NCBI GenBank assembly: GCA_913055625.1
Contig: CAJXJW010000002.1
Span: forward strand, 62,001-126,000
Length of the DNA: 64,000 nucleotides
Origin: an uncultured Pseudomonadota bacterium
Lineage (GTDB): Bacteria; Pseudomonadota; Gammaproteobacteria; Steroidobacterales; Woeseiaceae
Direction: 5' to 3'
The notes beneath the pieces were generated by a model that saw only the letters and a list, made by a program, of their open reading frames with translations, was not told the DNA's origin and ran no database searches. Every line of letters begins with the position of its first letter. The stretch's first letter is position 1. A program made the position numbers and the translations under genes. This document shows positions 1 to 8,084 of this stretch, piece after piece.

Positions 1-2
1 GC

Positions 3-230
3 AACTACATCGCGCAGCCGACGCTGTCGCTGTCGACCGCGCCTACGTTGTGCGGTGACCGGCTGGAACCGCGGCACCTCGACCTGCGGCCGTTCATCCT
101 GCAGGGCGACCGCATCACCGTGACGGCCGGCGGACTGACGCGCGTGGCGATGCGCAAGGGCTCGCTCGTCGTGAATTCCTCGCAGGGCGGCGGCAGCAAG
201 GACACGTGGGTCGTGGAGGGCGACCTCTGA
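3..230 (+). CDS. Circularly permuted ATP-grasp protein, C-terminal fragment (cut by window start)
   Basis: Only the last 75 residues are visible, reading in frame from base 3 to a TGA at 228-230. They include the tail [14 protein letters not shown], then LRPFIL, GGLTRVA and [10 protein letters not shown], which I recognise as the end of the DUF404/DUF407 circularly permuted ATP-grasp family. These proteins are thought to form amide or peptide bonds. The family is normally followed directly by an alpha-E protein, as here: the stop overlaps the next start (TGATG), which indicates translational coupling. The N-terminal catalytic part lies outside the window. The family call is confident; the substrate is unknown. 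Confidence 0.85.
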   Translation, partial: NYIAQPTLSLSTAPTLCGDRLEPRHLDLRPFILQGDRITVTAGGLTRVAMRKGSLVVNSSQGGGSKDTWVVEGDL

Positions 231-1156
231 TGCTGTCGCGCGCGGCCGAACGCGTCTACTGGCTCGGGCGTTACATCGAGCGCGCCGAGAACACCGCGCG
301 CATCGTGCAGCAGTACTCGCAGCTCCTGCTCGACCTGCCCGAGGAAGTGGGCGTCGAGTGGCAGGACCTCGTGGCGATCTTCGGTGCCGACGACAATGTC
401 GAGGCCGCGTCGGCGGGCGCACGCGAGCGGACGATCCTCAACTTCCTGCTGGCCGACCCGTTGAGTTCTAGTTCGCTCGCGCACAGCATCCGCATGGCGC
501 GCGACAACATCCGGAACTCCCGCGACCTGCTGCCGCAGGAGGCGTGGGAGAACGCGAACGAGCTGCACCAGTACGCGAAAGCGCACCTGTCGTCCGCGTC
601 GCAGGGCCGGAACCGCTTCGAGATCCTGTCGGACTGCATCGGGCGCTGCCAGCAGATCAACGGCATCCTGATCGGCACGATGAGCCACGCGAGCCCGTTT
701 CATTTCCTGTCGCTCGGACAGAACATCGAGCGCGCCGACATGACGAGCCGCATCATCGACGTCGCCGCCGCGTACCTGCAGCAGAATGAAGCGCTCGTGA
801 TGCGCTACGGGTCGACGCTGTGGACGAACGTGCTCAAGTCGGTCAGCGGTTTCCAGATGTACCGCCAGTACTGCCAGCCGGAGGTCGAGGGCATGGCCGT
901 CATCGACTTTCTCGTCAATGACACGGCGTTTCCGCGCGCGATTGGCGCCTGCATAGAAAGGGCCCGGGCCAATGCCGGGGCGCTGCCCCATGGCGACGCC
1001 GTGCGTGGCTCGCTGGACGAGTTGCTGGCCTTCCTGCCGTCTACGCTGGCGACTGAGCTGGCCGGTGCAGAGGTGTCGCGGCTGATGGACAAGCTGCAGG
1101 TCGAGCTGGCCGGCGTGCACCAGGTCGTCGTCGGCACCTGGTTCCCGCCCGCCTGA
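230..1156 (+). CDS. Alpha-E domain protein (DUF403)
   Basis: A 308-residue protein starting [20 protein letters not shown], the hallmark opening of the alpha-helical alpha-E family. A second family motif, LGQNIERADMTSRIID, lies near residue 163. I take the ATG at 230, which overlaps the upstream stop, instead of an in-frame start 24 bases earlier, because the family starts with MLSR. Alpha-E proteins are almost always encoded with circularly permuted ATP-grasp proteins, transglutaminase-like proteins and Anbu. That set is interpreted as a peptide-synthesis or peptide-tagging system, but the biochemical role of alpha-E itself is not established. Confidence 0.9.
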   Translation: MLSRAAERVYWLGRYIERAENTARIVQQYSQLLLDLPEEVGVEWQDLVAIFGADDNVEAASAGARERTILNFLLADPLSSSSLAHSIRMARDNIRNSRDLLPQEAWENANELHQYAKAHLSSASQGRNRFEILSDCIGRCQQINGILIGTMSHASPFHFLSLGQNIERADMTSRIIDVAAAYLQQNEALVMRYGSTLWTNVLKSVSGFQMYRQYCQPEVEGMAVIDFLVNDTAFPRAIGACIERARANAGALPHGDAVRGSLDELLAFLPSTLATELAGAEVSRLMDKLQVELAGVHQVVVGTWFPPA

Positions 1157-1168
1157 GGAAGCATCGCG

Positions 1169-2134
1169 ATGAAGGGCATGCGCTGCCGCTGCGGACAGGC
1201 GGTGTACTTCAACAACCACACCTGCGTGAACTGCGGGCGCCGGCTCGGGTTCGACAGCGGCAAGCTCACGATGCGGGCGGAGCGGGAGCCCGGCGCCGGC
1301 CTGCCGTTTTGCGCGAACCGCGCATCCGCGATCCGCTGCAACTGGCTGACGGCGACCGGCGCGGCCGGCGGCCTGTGCTTGTCCTGCTCGATGAGCCGGG
1401 TGATCCCGTCGCTCGAGAAGCCGGAGAACCACGAACGCTGGCGCAAGCTGGAACAGGCGAAACACCGGCTGGTCTACGACCTCCTGAGACTCGGCCTGCC
1501 GGTGGACCCGCAGCAACTCCGCTTCGAGTTCAAGGAAGACCGGCGCACGAACCCGCACGTCAGTGAGCAGCACGTCTACACGGGCCACGCCTACGGCGTG
1601 ATCACGATCAATGCGGCTGAGGCCGACGAGGTGTTCCGCGAGGAAATGCGCCAGGCGATGAACGAGCCGTGGCGCACCCTGCTCGGCCACCTGCGTCACG
1701 AGTCGGGCCATCACTACTTTCACTTCGTGGTCGACGACACGAACCGCGACGAGGCGCGCCGGCTGTTCGGCGACGAATCGGCGAACTACGACGCGGCGCT
1801 GCAGCACTACTATGCGGACGGGCCGTTGCCGGACTGGAGCGCCAACTTCATCTCGGCGTACGCGACGGCGCACCCCTCGGAGGACTGGGCGGAGTGCTGG
1901 GCGCATTACCTGCACATTCGGTCGGTACTCGAAGTCGCCGTCGATTCCGGCGTATTGAAGGTTTCGCGGCAGGGCAACTGGTACGACCGCTTCGTCGAAC
2001 TCGTGCTGGCACTGAACGAAATCATGCGGGCGCTGGGGCTGCCCGATGCGTACCCGTTCGTGCTGACAGCGCCGGTGGCGAAGAAGATCGAGTTCGTGCA
2101 CCGCGCGATCGCGCGGGCGACGGCCGGTACCTAG
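1169..2134 (+). CDS. Putative zinc metallopeptidase (peptidase_Mx-like)
   Basis: 321 residues. The N-terminus holds a zinc-ribbon-like set of cysteines (CRCGQ near residue 6, CVNCG near 19, CLSC near 70). The catalytic HExxH motif is HESGH at residues 177-181. A conserved acidic segment (SEDWAECWAHYLH) follows near residue 246 and could supply the third zinc ligand. A GAGGAAG ribosome binding site precedes the ATG. It is 12 bases downstream of the alpha-E gene, so it is probably cotranscribed. Its stop overlaps that of the convergent Anbu gene. This family often accompanies ATP-grasp/alpha-E/Anbu loci, taking the place of or accompanying the transglutaminase-like protease. Substrate unknown. 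Confidence 0.85.
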   Translation: MKGMRCRCGQAVYFNNHTCVNCGRRLGFDSGKLTMRAEREPGAGLPFCANRASAIRCNWLTATGAAGGLCLSCSMSRVIPSLEKPENHERWRKLEQAKHRLVYDLLRLGLPVDPQQLRFEFKEDRRTNPHVSEQHVYTGHAYGVITINAAEADEVFREEMRQAMNEPWRTLLGHLRHESGHHYFHFVVDDTNRDEARRLFGDESANYDAALQHYYADGPLPDWSANFISAYATAHPSEDWAECWAHYLHIRSVLEVAVDSGVLKVSRQGNWYDRFVELVLALNEIMRALGLPDAYPFVLTAPVAKKIEFVHRAIARATAGT

Positions 2135-2889
2135 CCGCGGTCCACCACGCGGACGTTCGCCTCCGGGAACGACAGCGGCGGCAGCTCATCGAACGCGCGG
2201 CGCAAATTGACCGCCCAGGACTCGCGGATCGTGCGCAGGTAGGGGTGATCCTCGTCGTAAACGATGTGCACCGGGGGCGCATTGCTCGACGCCCGGTACA
2301 GCATGACCTCGATCGGCGGCCCGACGCTCGCGTTGCTGCGCATCGTGGAGTCCATCGACACGAGTCCGCACAGCGCCACCGTCTCGAGCTTCGACCGCAT
2401 CTGCACGATTCGGTCCAGGATCGGCTTGCCGTATTTCTTTTCGCCGATCTGCAGGAACGGTACGAGCGACGTCGGTGAGAAGTAATTGCCCTGCGGGTAG
2501 ACCTGGAACAGCGCGTGCGGGTCGTCGCCGATCTGGCCGCCGAAGATGAAGTCGGCGGTCGGCGTGAAGGAGTCCTCCGCATCGTCGCTGCCGTACTTTT
2601 CCACCATCGCGCGGTTGACGGTTCCGACATAGTCGGCGGCATCGCGGATGCGCTTCACGTTCGAGAGGTTGACCTCCGCGTTCTCGCGGATGTCCCGGCG
2701 CAGCCGCGCCACCACGGCCTGGGTCGTGGCGAGGTTGCCGGCGCTCAGCAGCGTGAAGAACCGGCCGTCGAGTTCGGTGAACGGGTGCATCTTGCTGTGC
2801 ACCCCGAGCTGGTCGATGCCGGCGTTCGTCCGGGAGTCCGACAGGAAGACGAGGCCGGCGTCGACGCAGGCGGCGAGGCAATAAGTCAT
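2131..2889 (-). CDS. Anbu-type proteasome-like peptidase
   Basis: 252 residues starting MTYCLAACVDAGLVFLSDSR, typical of the bacterial Anbu family of proteasome/HslV-like N-terminal nucleophile hydrolases. Thr2 sits directly after the initiator Met, where the catalytic nucleophile is expected. Related family members form large self-assembled rings. The gene is convergent with the metallopeptidase and shares 4 bases with it at the stops. With the ATP-grasp and alpha-E genes it makes up a known conserved neighbourhood, suggesting turnover or processing of peptides made by the ligase. The family assignment is firm; the substrate is not known. Confidence 0.87.
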   Translation of the reverse strand: MTYCLAACVDAGLVFLSDSRTNAGIDQLGVHSKMHPFTELDGRFFTLLSAGNLATTQAVVARLRRDIRENAEVNLSNVKRIRDAADYVGTVNRAMVEKYGSDDAEDSFTPTADFIFGGQIGDDPHALFQVYPQGNYFSPTSLVPFLQIGEKKYGKPILDRIVQMRSKLETVALCGLVSMDSTMRSNASVGPPIEVMLYRASSNAPPVHIVYDEDHPYLRTIRESWAVNLRRAFDELPPLSFPEANVRVVDRG

Positions 2890-2928
2890 GGGGAAAGGGT
2901 AGCCTGAGCGGTGCTCGAATGGAACGGT

Positions 2929-3375
2929 CTAGTTCAGCAACTGCATGAGCTGGACGACGTTTCCGTCCGGGTCGCGCAACTGCAACAGGCGCAGCCCGTT
3001 GTTGGCGTCCTCCACGATGCCCGGCGCGTCCGCCACCGCCGGCAGCGCGGCCACGACGGCATCGAGGTCCGCGACCAGCGCGCCGAGCTTGAACGGGCCC
3101 CGGACCCTGCCGTCCGGCGGGGCGGCGGCATCGGCCAGTTCCAGCAGCTCGACGAACAGGCCGGGCCGGACCAGGTTGACGATCTCGTAGCGGCCCGCAT
3201 CGGCGAGCCGCGTGCTTACCGTCACGCCGAGGTGGGCTTCGTACCATGCAACCGACGCATCGATGTCGCTGACGATCACGGCGAAATAGCTGCCGTTGTA
3301 AGCGGCTTCGGCACGAGCAGCGTCGCCGAGCGCCATCGCGGCCGCGAGCAGGATGATGGGGGCCAATCGTCTCAT
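2929..3375 (-). CDS. Secreted VOC (glyoxalase/bleomycin-resistance fold) protein
   Basis: 148 residues with an N-terminal signal peptide (MRRLAPIILLAAAMALGDAARAEA) followed by a single vicinal-oxygen-chelate domain. Visible motifs are VSDIDASVAWYEAHLG near residue 35 and LRDPDGNVVQLMQ at the C-terminus. The DPDGN..QL motif is the standard final strand of VOC proteins. A periplasmic VOC protein is less usual than a cytoplasmic one. It lies 39 bases upstream of the Anbu start in the same orientation, so the two may be cotranscribed. No specific reaction can be assigned. Confidence 0.8.
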   Translation of the reverse strand: MRRLAPIILLAAAMALGDAARAEAAYNGSYFAVIVSDIDASVAWYEAHLGVTVSTRLADAGRYEIVNLVRPGLFVELLELADAAAPPDGRVRGPFKLGALVADLDAVVAALPAVADAPGIVEDANNGLRLLQLRDPDGNVVQLMQLLN

Positions 3376-3431
3376 CGGATCCTCCCGGGTTTCCGAGTGC
3401 GGTACCAGGAGTCACATCGTACAATCCCGCG

Positions 3432-4433
3432 ATGCGTCATCTCTACCTGAGAGCGGCCCCGCCCACCCCGGGACACCTGCTCGTCGCCGTCGCGGCGCTG
3501 ATCGTCGCCGCATGCGCGCCGGACCGGGAAATGACGCCGGTACGCGAGATTGCCATCACGATCGACGACACAACGCTGCCCGACGGGCCATTGTTCGACG
3601 GAGAGAAGCGCACCCGCATGCTGATCGATGCGCTGGCCAACGCCGGCGTGGACGAAGCGATGTTCTTCGTCACGACCGGCAACGTCGAGCAGGCGGGACC
3701 GGCGGGCGATGCCCGTATCCGGGCCTACGCGGAAGCCGGGCACGCGCTGGCCAATCATTCGCATTCGCACCTGTGGTTGCACGAGCAGGACGCCGACGAC
3801 TACATCGCCGATCTCGACCGCGCGATCGCCCGGCTTGCCAGGTTCGACAACGTGCAGCCCTACTTCCGGTTCCCGTACCTCGACGAAGGCCGCGAGGTTG
3901 CGAAGCGCGATCGCCTGCGTGCGGCGCTGGCCGAACGCGGCCTGCGAAACGGCTACGTTACCGTCGGCACCTGGGACTGGTTCCTGGTGAGCCTCGTCAG
4001 TGAAGCGCAGTCGCAGGGCATCGACGTCAGCATGGACGCGCTTCGCGACCTGTACGTGGACATCTTCGTGACGAGTGCCGAGTACTACGATGAACTGGCG
4101 CGGCAGGCACTGGGCCGGTCGCCCCGGCACGTGCTGCTGCTGCACGAGAACGACCTGGCGGCGTTATTCATCGACGATGCCGTTGCCGCCCTGCGGCGTG
4201 CCGGCTTTCGCGTGATCCGGGCGACGGATGCCTTCGACGATCCTATTGCCGCGGACGAACCGGACACGCTGTACCTCGGGCAGGGGCGGGTCGCGGCGCT
4301 GGCGCACGTCGCCGGCGTGGCGGACGAAGATCTGCGTTCGCCGACCGAGAACGCCGACTACCTGCGTGCGCGATTCGACGCCGAGGTCGCGCGGTTGCCC
4401 GACCCGGGGCATGTGGCGCATTTGCACGAATAG
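3432..4433 (+). CDS. Polysaccharide deacetylase family lipoprotein
   Basis: 333 residues with a lipoprotein signal (hydrophobic stretch then LIVAAC), so it is probably lipid-anchored in the envelope. NodB-homology motifs of carbohydrate esterase family 4 are present: ITIDDTTLPDG near residue 39 (the metal-binding DD motif), NHSHSHLWL near residue 114 (HSxxH) and RFPYLDEG near residue 151. The C-terminal third continues with LLLHENDLAALF, as in CE4 members acting on peptidoglycan or exopolysaccharide. It could act on the polymer made by the nearby GT2 operon, but that is inference. Its stop codon lies inside the operator of the next gene. Confidence 0.85.
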   Translation: MRHLYLRAAPPTPGHLLVAVAALIVAACAPDREMTPVREIAITIDDTTLPDGPLFDGEKRTRMLIDALANAGVDEAMFFVTTGNVEQAGPAGDARIRAYAEAGHALANHSHSHLWLHEQDADDYIADLDRAIARLARFDNVQPYFRFPYLDEGREVAKRDRLRAALAERGLRNGYVTVGTWDWFLVSLVSEAQSQGIDVSMDALRDLYVDIFVTSAEYYDELARQALGRSPRHVLLLHENDLAALFIDDAVAALRRAGFRVIRATDAFDDPIAADEPDTLYLGQGRVAALAHVAGVADEDLRSPTENADYLRARFDAEVARLPDPGHVAHLHE

Positions 4434-4448
4434 ATCGATATTCGTGCA
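4423..4448. promoter_or_regulatory. Inverted repeat operator of the Xre/RES pair
   Basis: A perfect 10-base inverted repeat, TGCACGAATA (4423-4432) and TATTCGTGCA (4439-4448), separated by 6 bases. It ends one base before the likely -35 of the toxin-antitoxin promoter and overlaps the deacetylase stop. Xre-type antitoxins of this family autoregulate by binding such repeats, so this is a strong operator candidate. Confidence 0.75.
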
Positions 4449-4477
4449 TTTACACCACGCTGTCCGCGCCGTATCAT
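4449..4477 (+). promoter_or_regulatory. Sigma70-type promoter, probably giving a leaderless mRNA
   Basis: TTTACA at 4449-4454 and TATCAT at 4472-4477 are separated by exactly 17 bases. Transcription would begin about 7 bases after the -10, at or next to the A of the ATG at 4484. The antitoxin message would then be leaderless; no ribosome binding site is visible upstream of that ATG. Confidence 0.65.
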
Positions 4478-4483
4478 GGGTCC

Positions 4484-4846
4484 ATGCGAGAGACCGGACG
4501 ACAAGCGCAACCTGACCCCGGTGCCGTGCTCGGCAAGGCGGTGCTGCGCGCCTCGGAGAGCATGGGCCTGTCCCGTGCGGCGCTGGGCCGCGTCCTCGGC
4601 CGCGACCGGTCGAGCATCTCGCGCGCCGGCGTGGACCCGGACAGCAAGGCGGGGGAGCTCGCCCGCCTGCTGCTGCGCTGCTACCGCTCGCTGGCCGTGC
4701 TCGTCGACGACAACGACGCGCAGATACGCGAGTGGCTCGCATCGCCGAACATGCACACGGGCGGCGTGCCTCTCGAGCAGCTACAGTCGGTGGCCGGCCT
4801 CGTGACCGTTTGCGAGTACCTGGACGCCATACGTGGCAAGGTTTGA
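4484..4846 (+). CDS. MbcA/ParS/Xre-type antitoxin
   Basis: 120 residues. The N-terminal half is a helix-turn-helix (LSRAALGRVLGRDRSSISR, residues 27-45). The C-terminal half has the MbcA/ParS/Xre antitoxin toxin-binding pattern with NDAQIREWLASPN and GGVPLEQLQSVAGLVTVCEYLDAIRGK. Proteins of this family neutralise RES-domain toxins and repress their own promoter. The toxin start lies inside the end of this gene (14-base overlap), which fits the usual antitoxin-first order. Confidence 0.9.
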   Translation: MRETGRQAQPDPGAVLGKAVLRASESMGLSRAALGRVLGRDRSSISRAGVDPDSKAGELARLLLRCYRSLAVLVDDNDAQIREWLASPNMHTGGVPLEQLQSVAGLVTVCEYLDAIRGKV

Positions 4847-5594
4847 CGAGGCGTTCTGGCCGGGCATCCTCGACCGCGTACGCGGGCAGGCGCTCATGGG
4901 CACGCTCGAGCGGCTGGTCGAGAGCCAGGAACAGAAAGTCACGCTGCGGCTGACCGACGACCTCGCCGAGCACGACGTGCTCGAAGCCCTGCTCGAGGAA
5001 TCCAAACCGCCGGCGGGGACGCACCCGCGGCTCGCGCAGTTCGATTACCTGTTGCGCACGTCGTGGCGTTACCCGCCGCTGCCGTGGGGATCGCGGTTCG
5101 GGAGGCGCTTCGAGCCGAGCCTGTTCTACGGCGCACTGTCGCACGATTCGCTGTTCGCCGAGGCCGCGTATTACCGCTTCGTCTTCCTCGCCGGCATGCA
5201 GTCGCCGTTCGCGGACCGGGTCATCAGCCAGTTCACCGTGTTCGAGGCCGCCTACCGGACCGATGCCGGGGTGGACCTGTCGCGCGCGCCGTTCCGGGAA
5301 TTTGAGAGCGTGCTGCGACATCCGGCCGACAACGCGCCGTGCCAGGCGCTCGGCACCGCGATTCGGCAGCGTGGGTGGCAGGCGATCGTCTACCTGTCTG
5401 CGCGAACGACAGCGCGCTGTTTCAACGTGGCGCTCGTCTCGCCCGACGCGCTCCGCTCACGAAAGCACCGCAATCCCCGGCCGGGCTTGTGCGAGGCGTC
5501 GCCGGAACAGGTCAGCTTTCGTCTTGGCGGGGAGCTTCACCGCTTTCCGCGGACGAACTTCCTGGTGCGGGGGGCTTTGCCGGTGCCGGCATGA
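4833..5594 (+). CDS. RES-domain toxin (NAD+-degrading family)
   Basis: 253 residues from a GTG start at 4833 that overlaps the antitoxin. RES family features include the segment YPPLPWGSRFGRRFEPSLFYGA with conserved Arg residues, SLFAEAAYYR with the conserved Glu (near residue 110), and a later Ser-containing strand (VYLSARTT). Characterised RES toxins deplete NAD+ by glycohydrolase or phosphorylase activity. About 80 N-terminal residues precede the RES core and resemble no domain I know. The 3' end overlaps the convergent GT2 gene by 83 bases, an unusually long overlap. Confidence 0.88.
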   Translation: MARFDEAFWPGILDRVRGQALMGTLERLVESQEQKVTLRLTDDLAEHDVLEALLEESKPPAGTHPRLAQFDYLLRTSWRYPPLPWGSRFGRRFEPSLFYGALSHDSLFAEAAYYRFVFLAGMQSPFADRVISQFTVFEAAYRTDAGVDLSRAPFREFESVLRHPADNAPCQALGTAIRQRGWQAIVYLSARTTARCFNVALVSPDALRSRKHRNPRPGLCEASPEQVSFRLGGELHRFPRTNFLVRGALPVPA

Positions 5595-7014
5595 TCACGC
5601 TCGTCGTCCCCCCGGCGAGGTTCTTGCTGCGCGTGATCGTCTGCCACGCGTGTTTCCTGCCCAGCAGCCACCGGAACAGCCCGCGCAGGCGCCAGAACGA
5701 CGTCAGCTGGCGGTAGCCGATGTTCTCGATGATGGCGACGCCGTACAGCGCCAGCAGCTGCCCGAAACGCGGGTACATGTGGAATGACATCTCCTCGAGC
5801 ATGATCGCGCTGGTCGACAGCAGCATGCCGAGGCCGACGGCCAGCGCGAAGAAGATCATGGCCTCCGGCCACGCGAGCCAGCCCATGAGCGCGCAGAGCA
5901 GGATGAAGACGTAGCCGGCCACTTCGAGGATCGGGCCGAACAGCTCGAAGATGACGTAGAACGGGATCGCGATCCACGTGACCGCGCCGCCGCGCGGGTT
6001 GGTCATCAGCGAGCGATTCAACGCGAAGGCCTGTCCGAGCCCGTGCTGCCAGCGTATGCGCTGGCCGCGCAGGTCACGCAGGTTTTCGGGCGCGTCGGTC
6101 CAGCACACCGGGTCCGGGACGAACGCGATGCGGTACGGTTTTCGCTTCTCCTTCATCTTGCGATGCAGGCGCAGGACGAGCTCCATGTCCTCGCCGACCG
6201 CCTCCGGGTTGTAGCCGCCGACCTCGATCAGCGTCTCCTTGTGAAACAGGCCGAACGCGCCGGAGATGATCAGGAGGCCGTTCATCGACGACCAGCTCAT
6301 GCGGCCGAACAGGAATGCGCGCAGGTATTCGACGACCTGCACCAGCGCCAGGAAGTTCGTCGGCAGCCCGACCTTCTCCAGGAAGCCGCGGCGCACCACG
6401 CAGCCGTTCGAGATGCGCACCGTGCCGCCGACGGCGACGGTGGTCGCGTCCTCGAGGAACGGACGCACGATGCGCCGCAGGCTGTCGGGCTGCATGATGG
6501 AGTCGGCGTCGACGACGCAGACCAGCGGGTAGCGGCAAGCGTTGATGCCGGCGTTCGATGCGTCCGCCTTGCTGCCGCCGTTGACCTTGTCCACGACCCG
6601 CAGGTTGGGCACCAGTGTCGAGCGGTAGACGCTCACCACGGGCTTGCAGGGAACCCGGGCGCGGTAGGCCTCCGGAAACGTCTGCAGGCCGAAGCCGTCG
6701 ATAAGGCGTTCGAGGGTATCGTCGGTCGAACCGTCGTTGACGACGACGAGTTCGAACTGCGGGTACTCGAGCTGCAGCATGGCCTTGACCGACGAGATGA
6801 TCGACACGGATTCGTTGTACGCCGGCACGACGATGCTGATTGGGATGTCCAGCGCGGAGAAGACGCTCTCTGCCTCGCTCTGGTCCGCCGTCTGCAGGTA
6901 CCGTCGTATGCCGTGCGCGGCGATGACGTTCTGCAGCAGGTAGCCGACGTTGATGCCGACGAAATAGGCGAGGAACACCCATTGCCCGGCCTGCACGAAG
7001 TCCTGCACGGTCAT
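5512..7014 (-). CDS. Processive family 2 glycosyltransferase (membrane)
   Basis: 500 residues. An N-terminal membrane segment (VFLAYFVGINVGYLLQNVI) is followed by a GT2 domain with VVVNDGSTDDT, VVDADS (DxD), GEDMEL and the QRIRWQHG processivity motif. Several C-terminal membrane segments follow. This architecture matches cellulose- or PNAG-synthase-type enzymes that polymerise and export a polysaccharide. I chose the ATG at 7014, which overlaps the stop of the HEAT gene (ATGA), over a longer in-frame extension whose sequence is an antisense-like Arg/Ala-rich shadow. It is the last gene of a four-gene operon. Confidence 0.88.
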   Translation of the reverse strand: MTVQDFVQAGQWVFLAYFVGINVGYLLQNVIAAHGIRRYLQTADQSEAESVFSALDIPISIVVPAYNESVSIISSVKAMLQLEYPQFELVVVNDGSTDDTLERLIDGFGLQTFPEAYRARVPCKPVVSVYRSTLVPNLRVVDKVNGGSKADASNAGINACRYPLVCVVDADSIMQPDSLRRIVRPFLEDATTVAVGGTVRISNGCVVRRGFLEKVGLPTNFLALVQVVEYLRAFLFGRMSWSSMNGLLIISGAFGLFHKETLIEVGGYNPEAVGEDMELVLRLHRKMKEKRKPYRIAFVPDPVCWTDAPENLRDLRGQRIRWQHGLGQAFALNRSLMTNPRGGAVTWIAIPFYVIFELFGPILEVAGYVFILLCALMGWLAWPEAMIFFALAVGLGMLLSTSAIMLEEMSFHMYPRFGQLLALYGVAIIENIGYRQLTSFWRLRGLFRWLLGRKHAWQTITRSKNLAGGTTSVIMPAPAKPPAPGSSSAESGEAPRQDES

Positions 7015-8084
7015 GCGATGCCTACCTCGGCATAGGCCTGGCCCAAGATGTCGGAGGCATACGGGTCCGCCTGCTCGGCGCGGATTTGGCGCAGCCGGTT
7101 CGGCCCGAGGAACGGCAGCGAGGCAATCGACTGCGCGGCGCGATAGCGCACCCACCACTCCGGATCGGAGACCAGCTCCAAGAGCAACGACAGGTGTTCC
7201 TGCTGCCCGACGCGGCCGAGAACCTTCGCCGCCTGCATGCGGACGAACCACACGTCGTGCCGGAGCAGGGCCGCGATGCGCGGCACGCCGCTGAAGCCGT
7301 TGACGAGCTTCAGCGCGGCGTTCAGCACGGCCGGATCATTGTTCTCCCGAAGCAGGTCGCTGACGAGCGCGTCCAGGACCTCCGGCTCGACGAGGCGCGT
7401 GAACTGCAGCAGGTAGGCCTTGTCCGCGTCGGTCGCGGAGCGAATCGCGCGGTACACCGGTTCGCTGATGCGCTCGCTGCCGGCGCGTCGCAGCAGGACG
7501 GACACCCGGTCGCGCGGCCAGTCGCGGCGCCGGGCCAGCATCGGCACGATCGTGCTGCCGGCGAGGGCCGGGTCGATCTCGATCAGCGCCTCGGCCGCCG
7601 TGATCGACAGGACCGTGTGCGGGTGATCGACCAGTTCCAGGAACTCGTCCCGGAAGCCTTCGTCGCGCAGGTGGCCCAGCGTGTGAACGGCGAGGATCCG
7701 CGACGACAAGCGACCGTGATGCAGCTTGCGAACGGCAATTTTGCGGATGGCGGTGCGCCGCGCGAGCACGATGAGGTTGTCGATCGCCTTCCCGTCGACG
7801 AGGCTGCGCACCCGGTTCCATTCTTCGAGCAGGTCCGTCTCGTCGTGCCGGTGCACGACGGGCAGCGGCAGGGCGGCGGCCGCGTCGTGGTTGATGACGG
7901 CCATGGCGAAGACTTCGCGCCAGCGCCGGATGAACGCACCGCGACGGCGATTGCGGATCAGGGTGGCGGTGCGCAGGCCGATCGCGTAGAAGAACAGCAC
8001 CACGGTCGTCACCAGCACGCCCGCGAGACACCACACCGCGATCAGCGTGAGCGTGTCAAAGTCGTAGCGATACAGCCAGTCCAA
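7011..8084 (-). CDS. Membrane-anchored HEAT-repeat protein
   Basis: 357 residues. One N-terminal transmembrane helix (LIAVWCLAGVLVTTVVLFFYAIGL) is followed by a basic patch (RNRRRGAFIRRW) and a helical-repeat domain. Its repeats have the HEAT pattern, for example SSRILAVHTLGHLRDEG, VWFVRMQAAKVLGRVG and EWWVRYRAAQSIASL. HEAT proteins act as scaffolds. Being sandwiched between a YaiO-like barrel and a processive GT2, with overlaps on both sides (29 and 4 bases), suggests it links synthesis to export or to the response regulator. That role is inferred. Confidence 0.82.
   Translation of the reverse strand: MDWLYRYDFDTLTLIAVWCLAGVLVTTVVLFFYAIGLRTATLIRNRRRGAFIRRWREVFAMAVINHDAAAALPLPVVHRHDETDLLEEWNRVRSLVDGKAIDNLIVLARRTAIRKIAVRKLHHGRLSSRILAVHTLGHLRDEGFRDEFLELVDHPHTVLSITAAEALIEIDPALAGSTIVPMLARRRDWPRDRVSVLLRRAGSERISEPVYRAIRSATDADKAYLLQFTRLVEPEVLDALVSDLLRENNDPAVLNAALKLVNGFSGVPRIAALLRHDVWFVRMQAAKVLGRVGQQEHLSLLLELVSDPEWWVRYRAAQSIASLPFLGPNRLRQIRAEQADPYASDILGQAYAEVGIA

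Noticed and set aside
5-2101. A long open frame on the minus strand opposite the alpha-E and metallopeptidase genes
   Set aside because: It is Arg/Val/Ala-rich antisense of GC-rich coding sequence; the plus-strand genes have clear family motifs and start/stop coupling.
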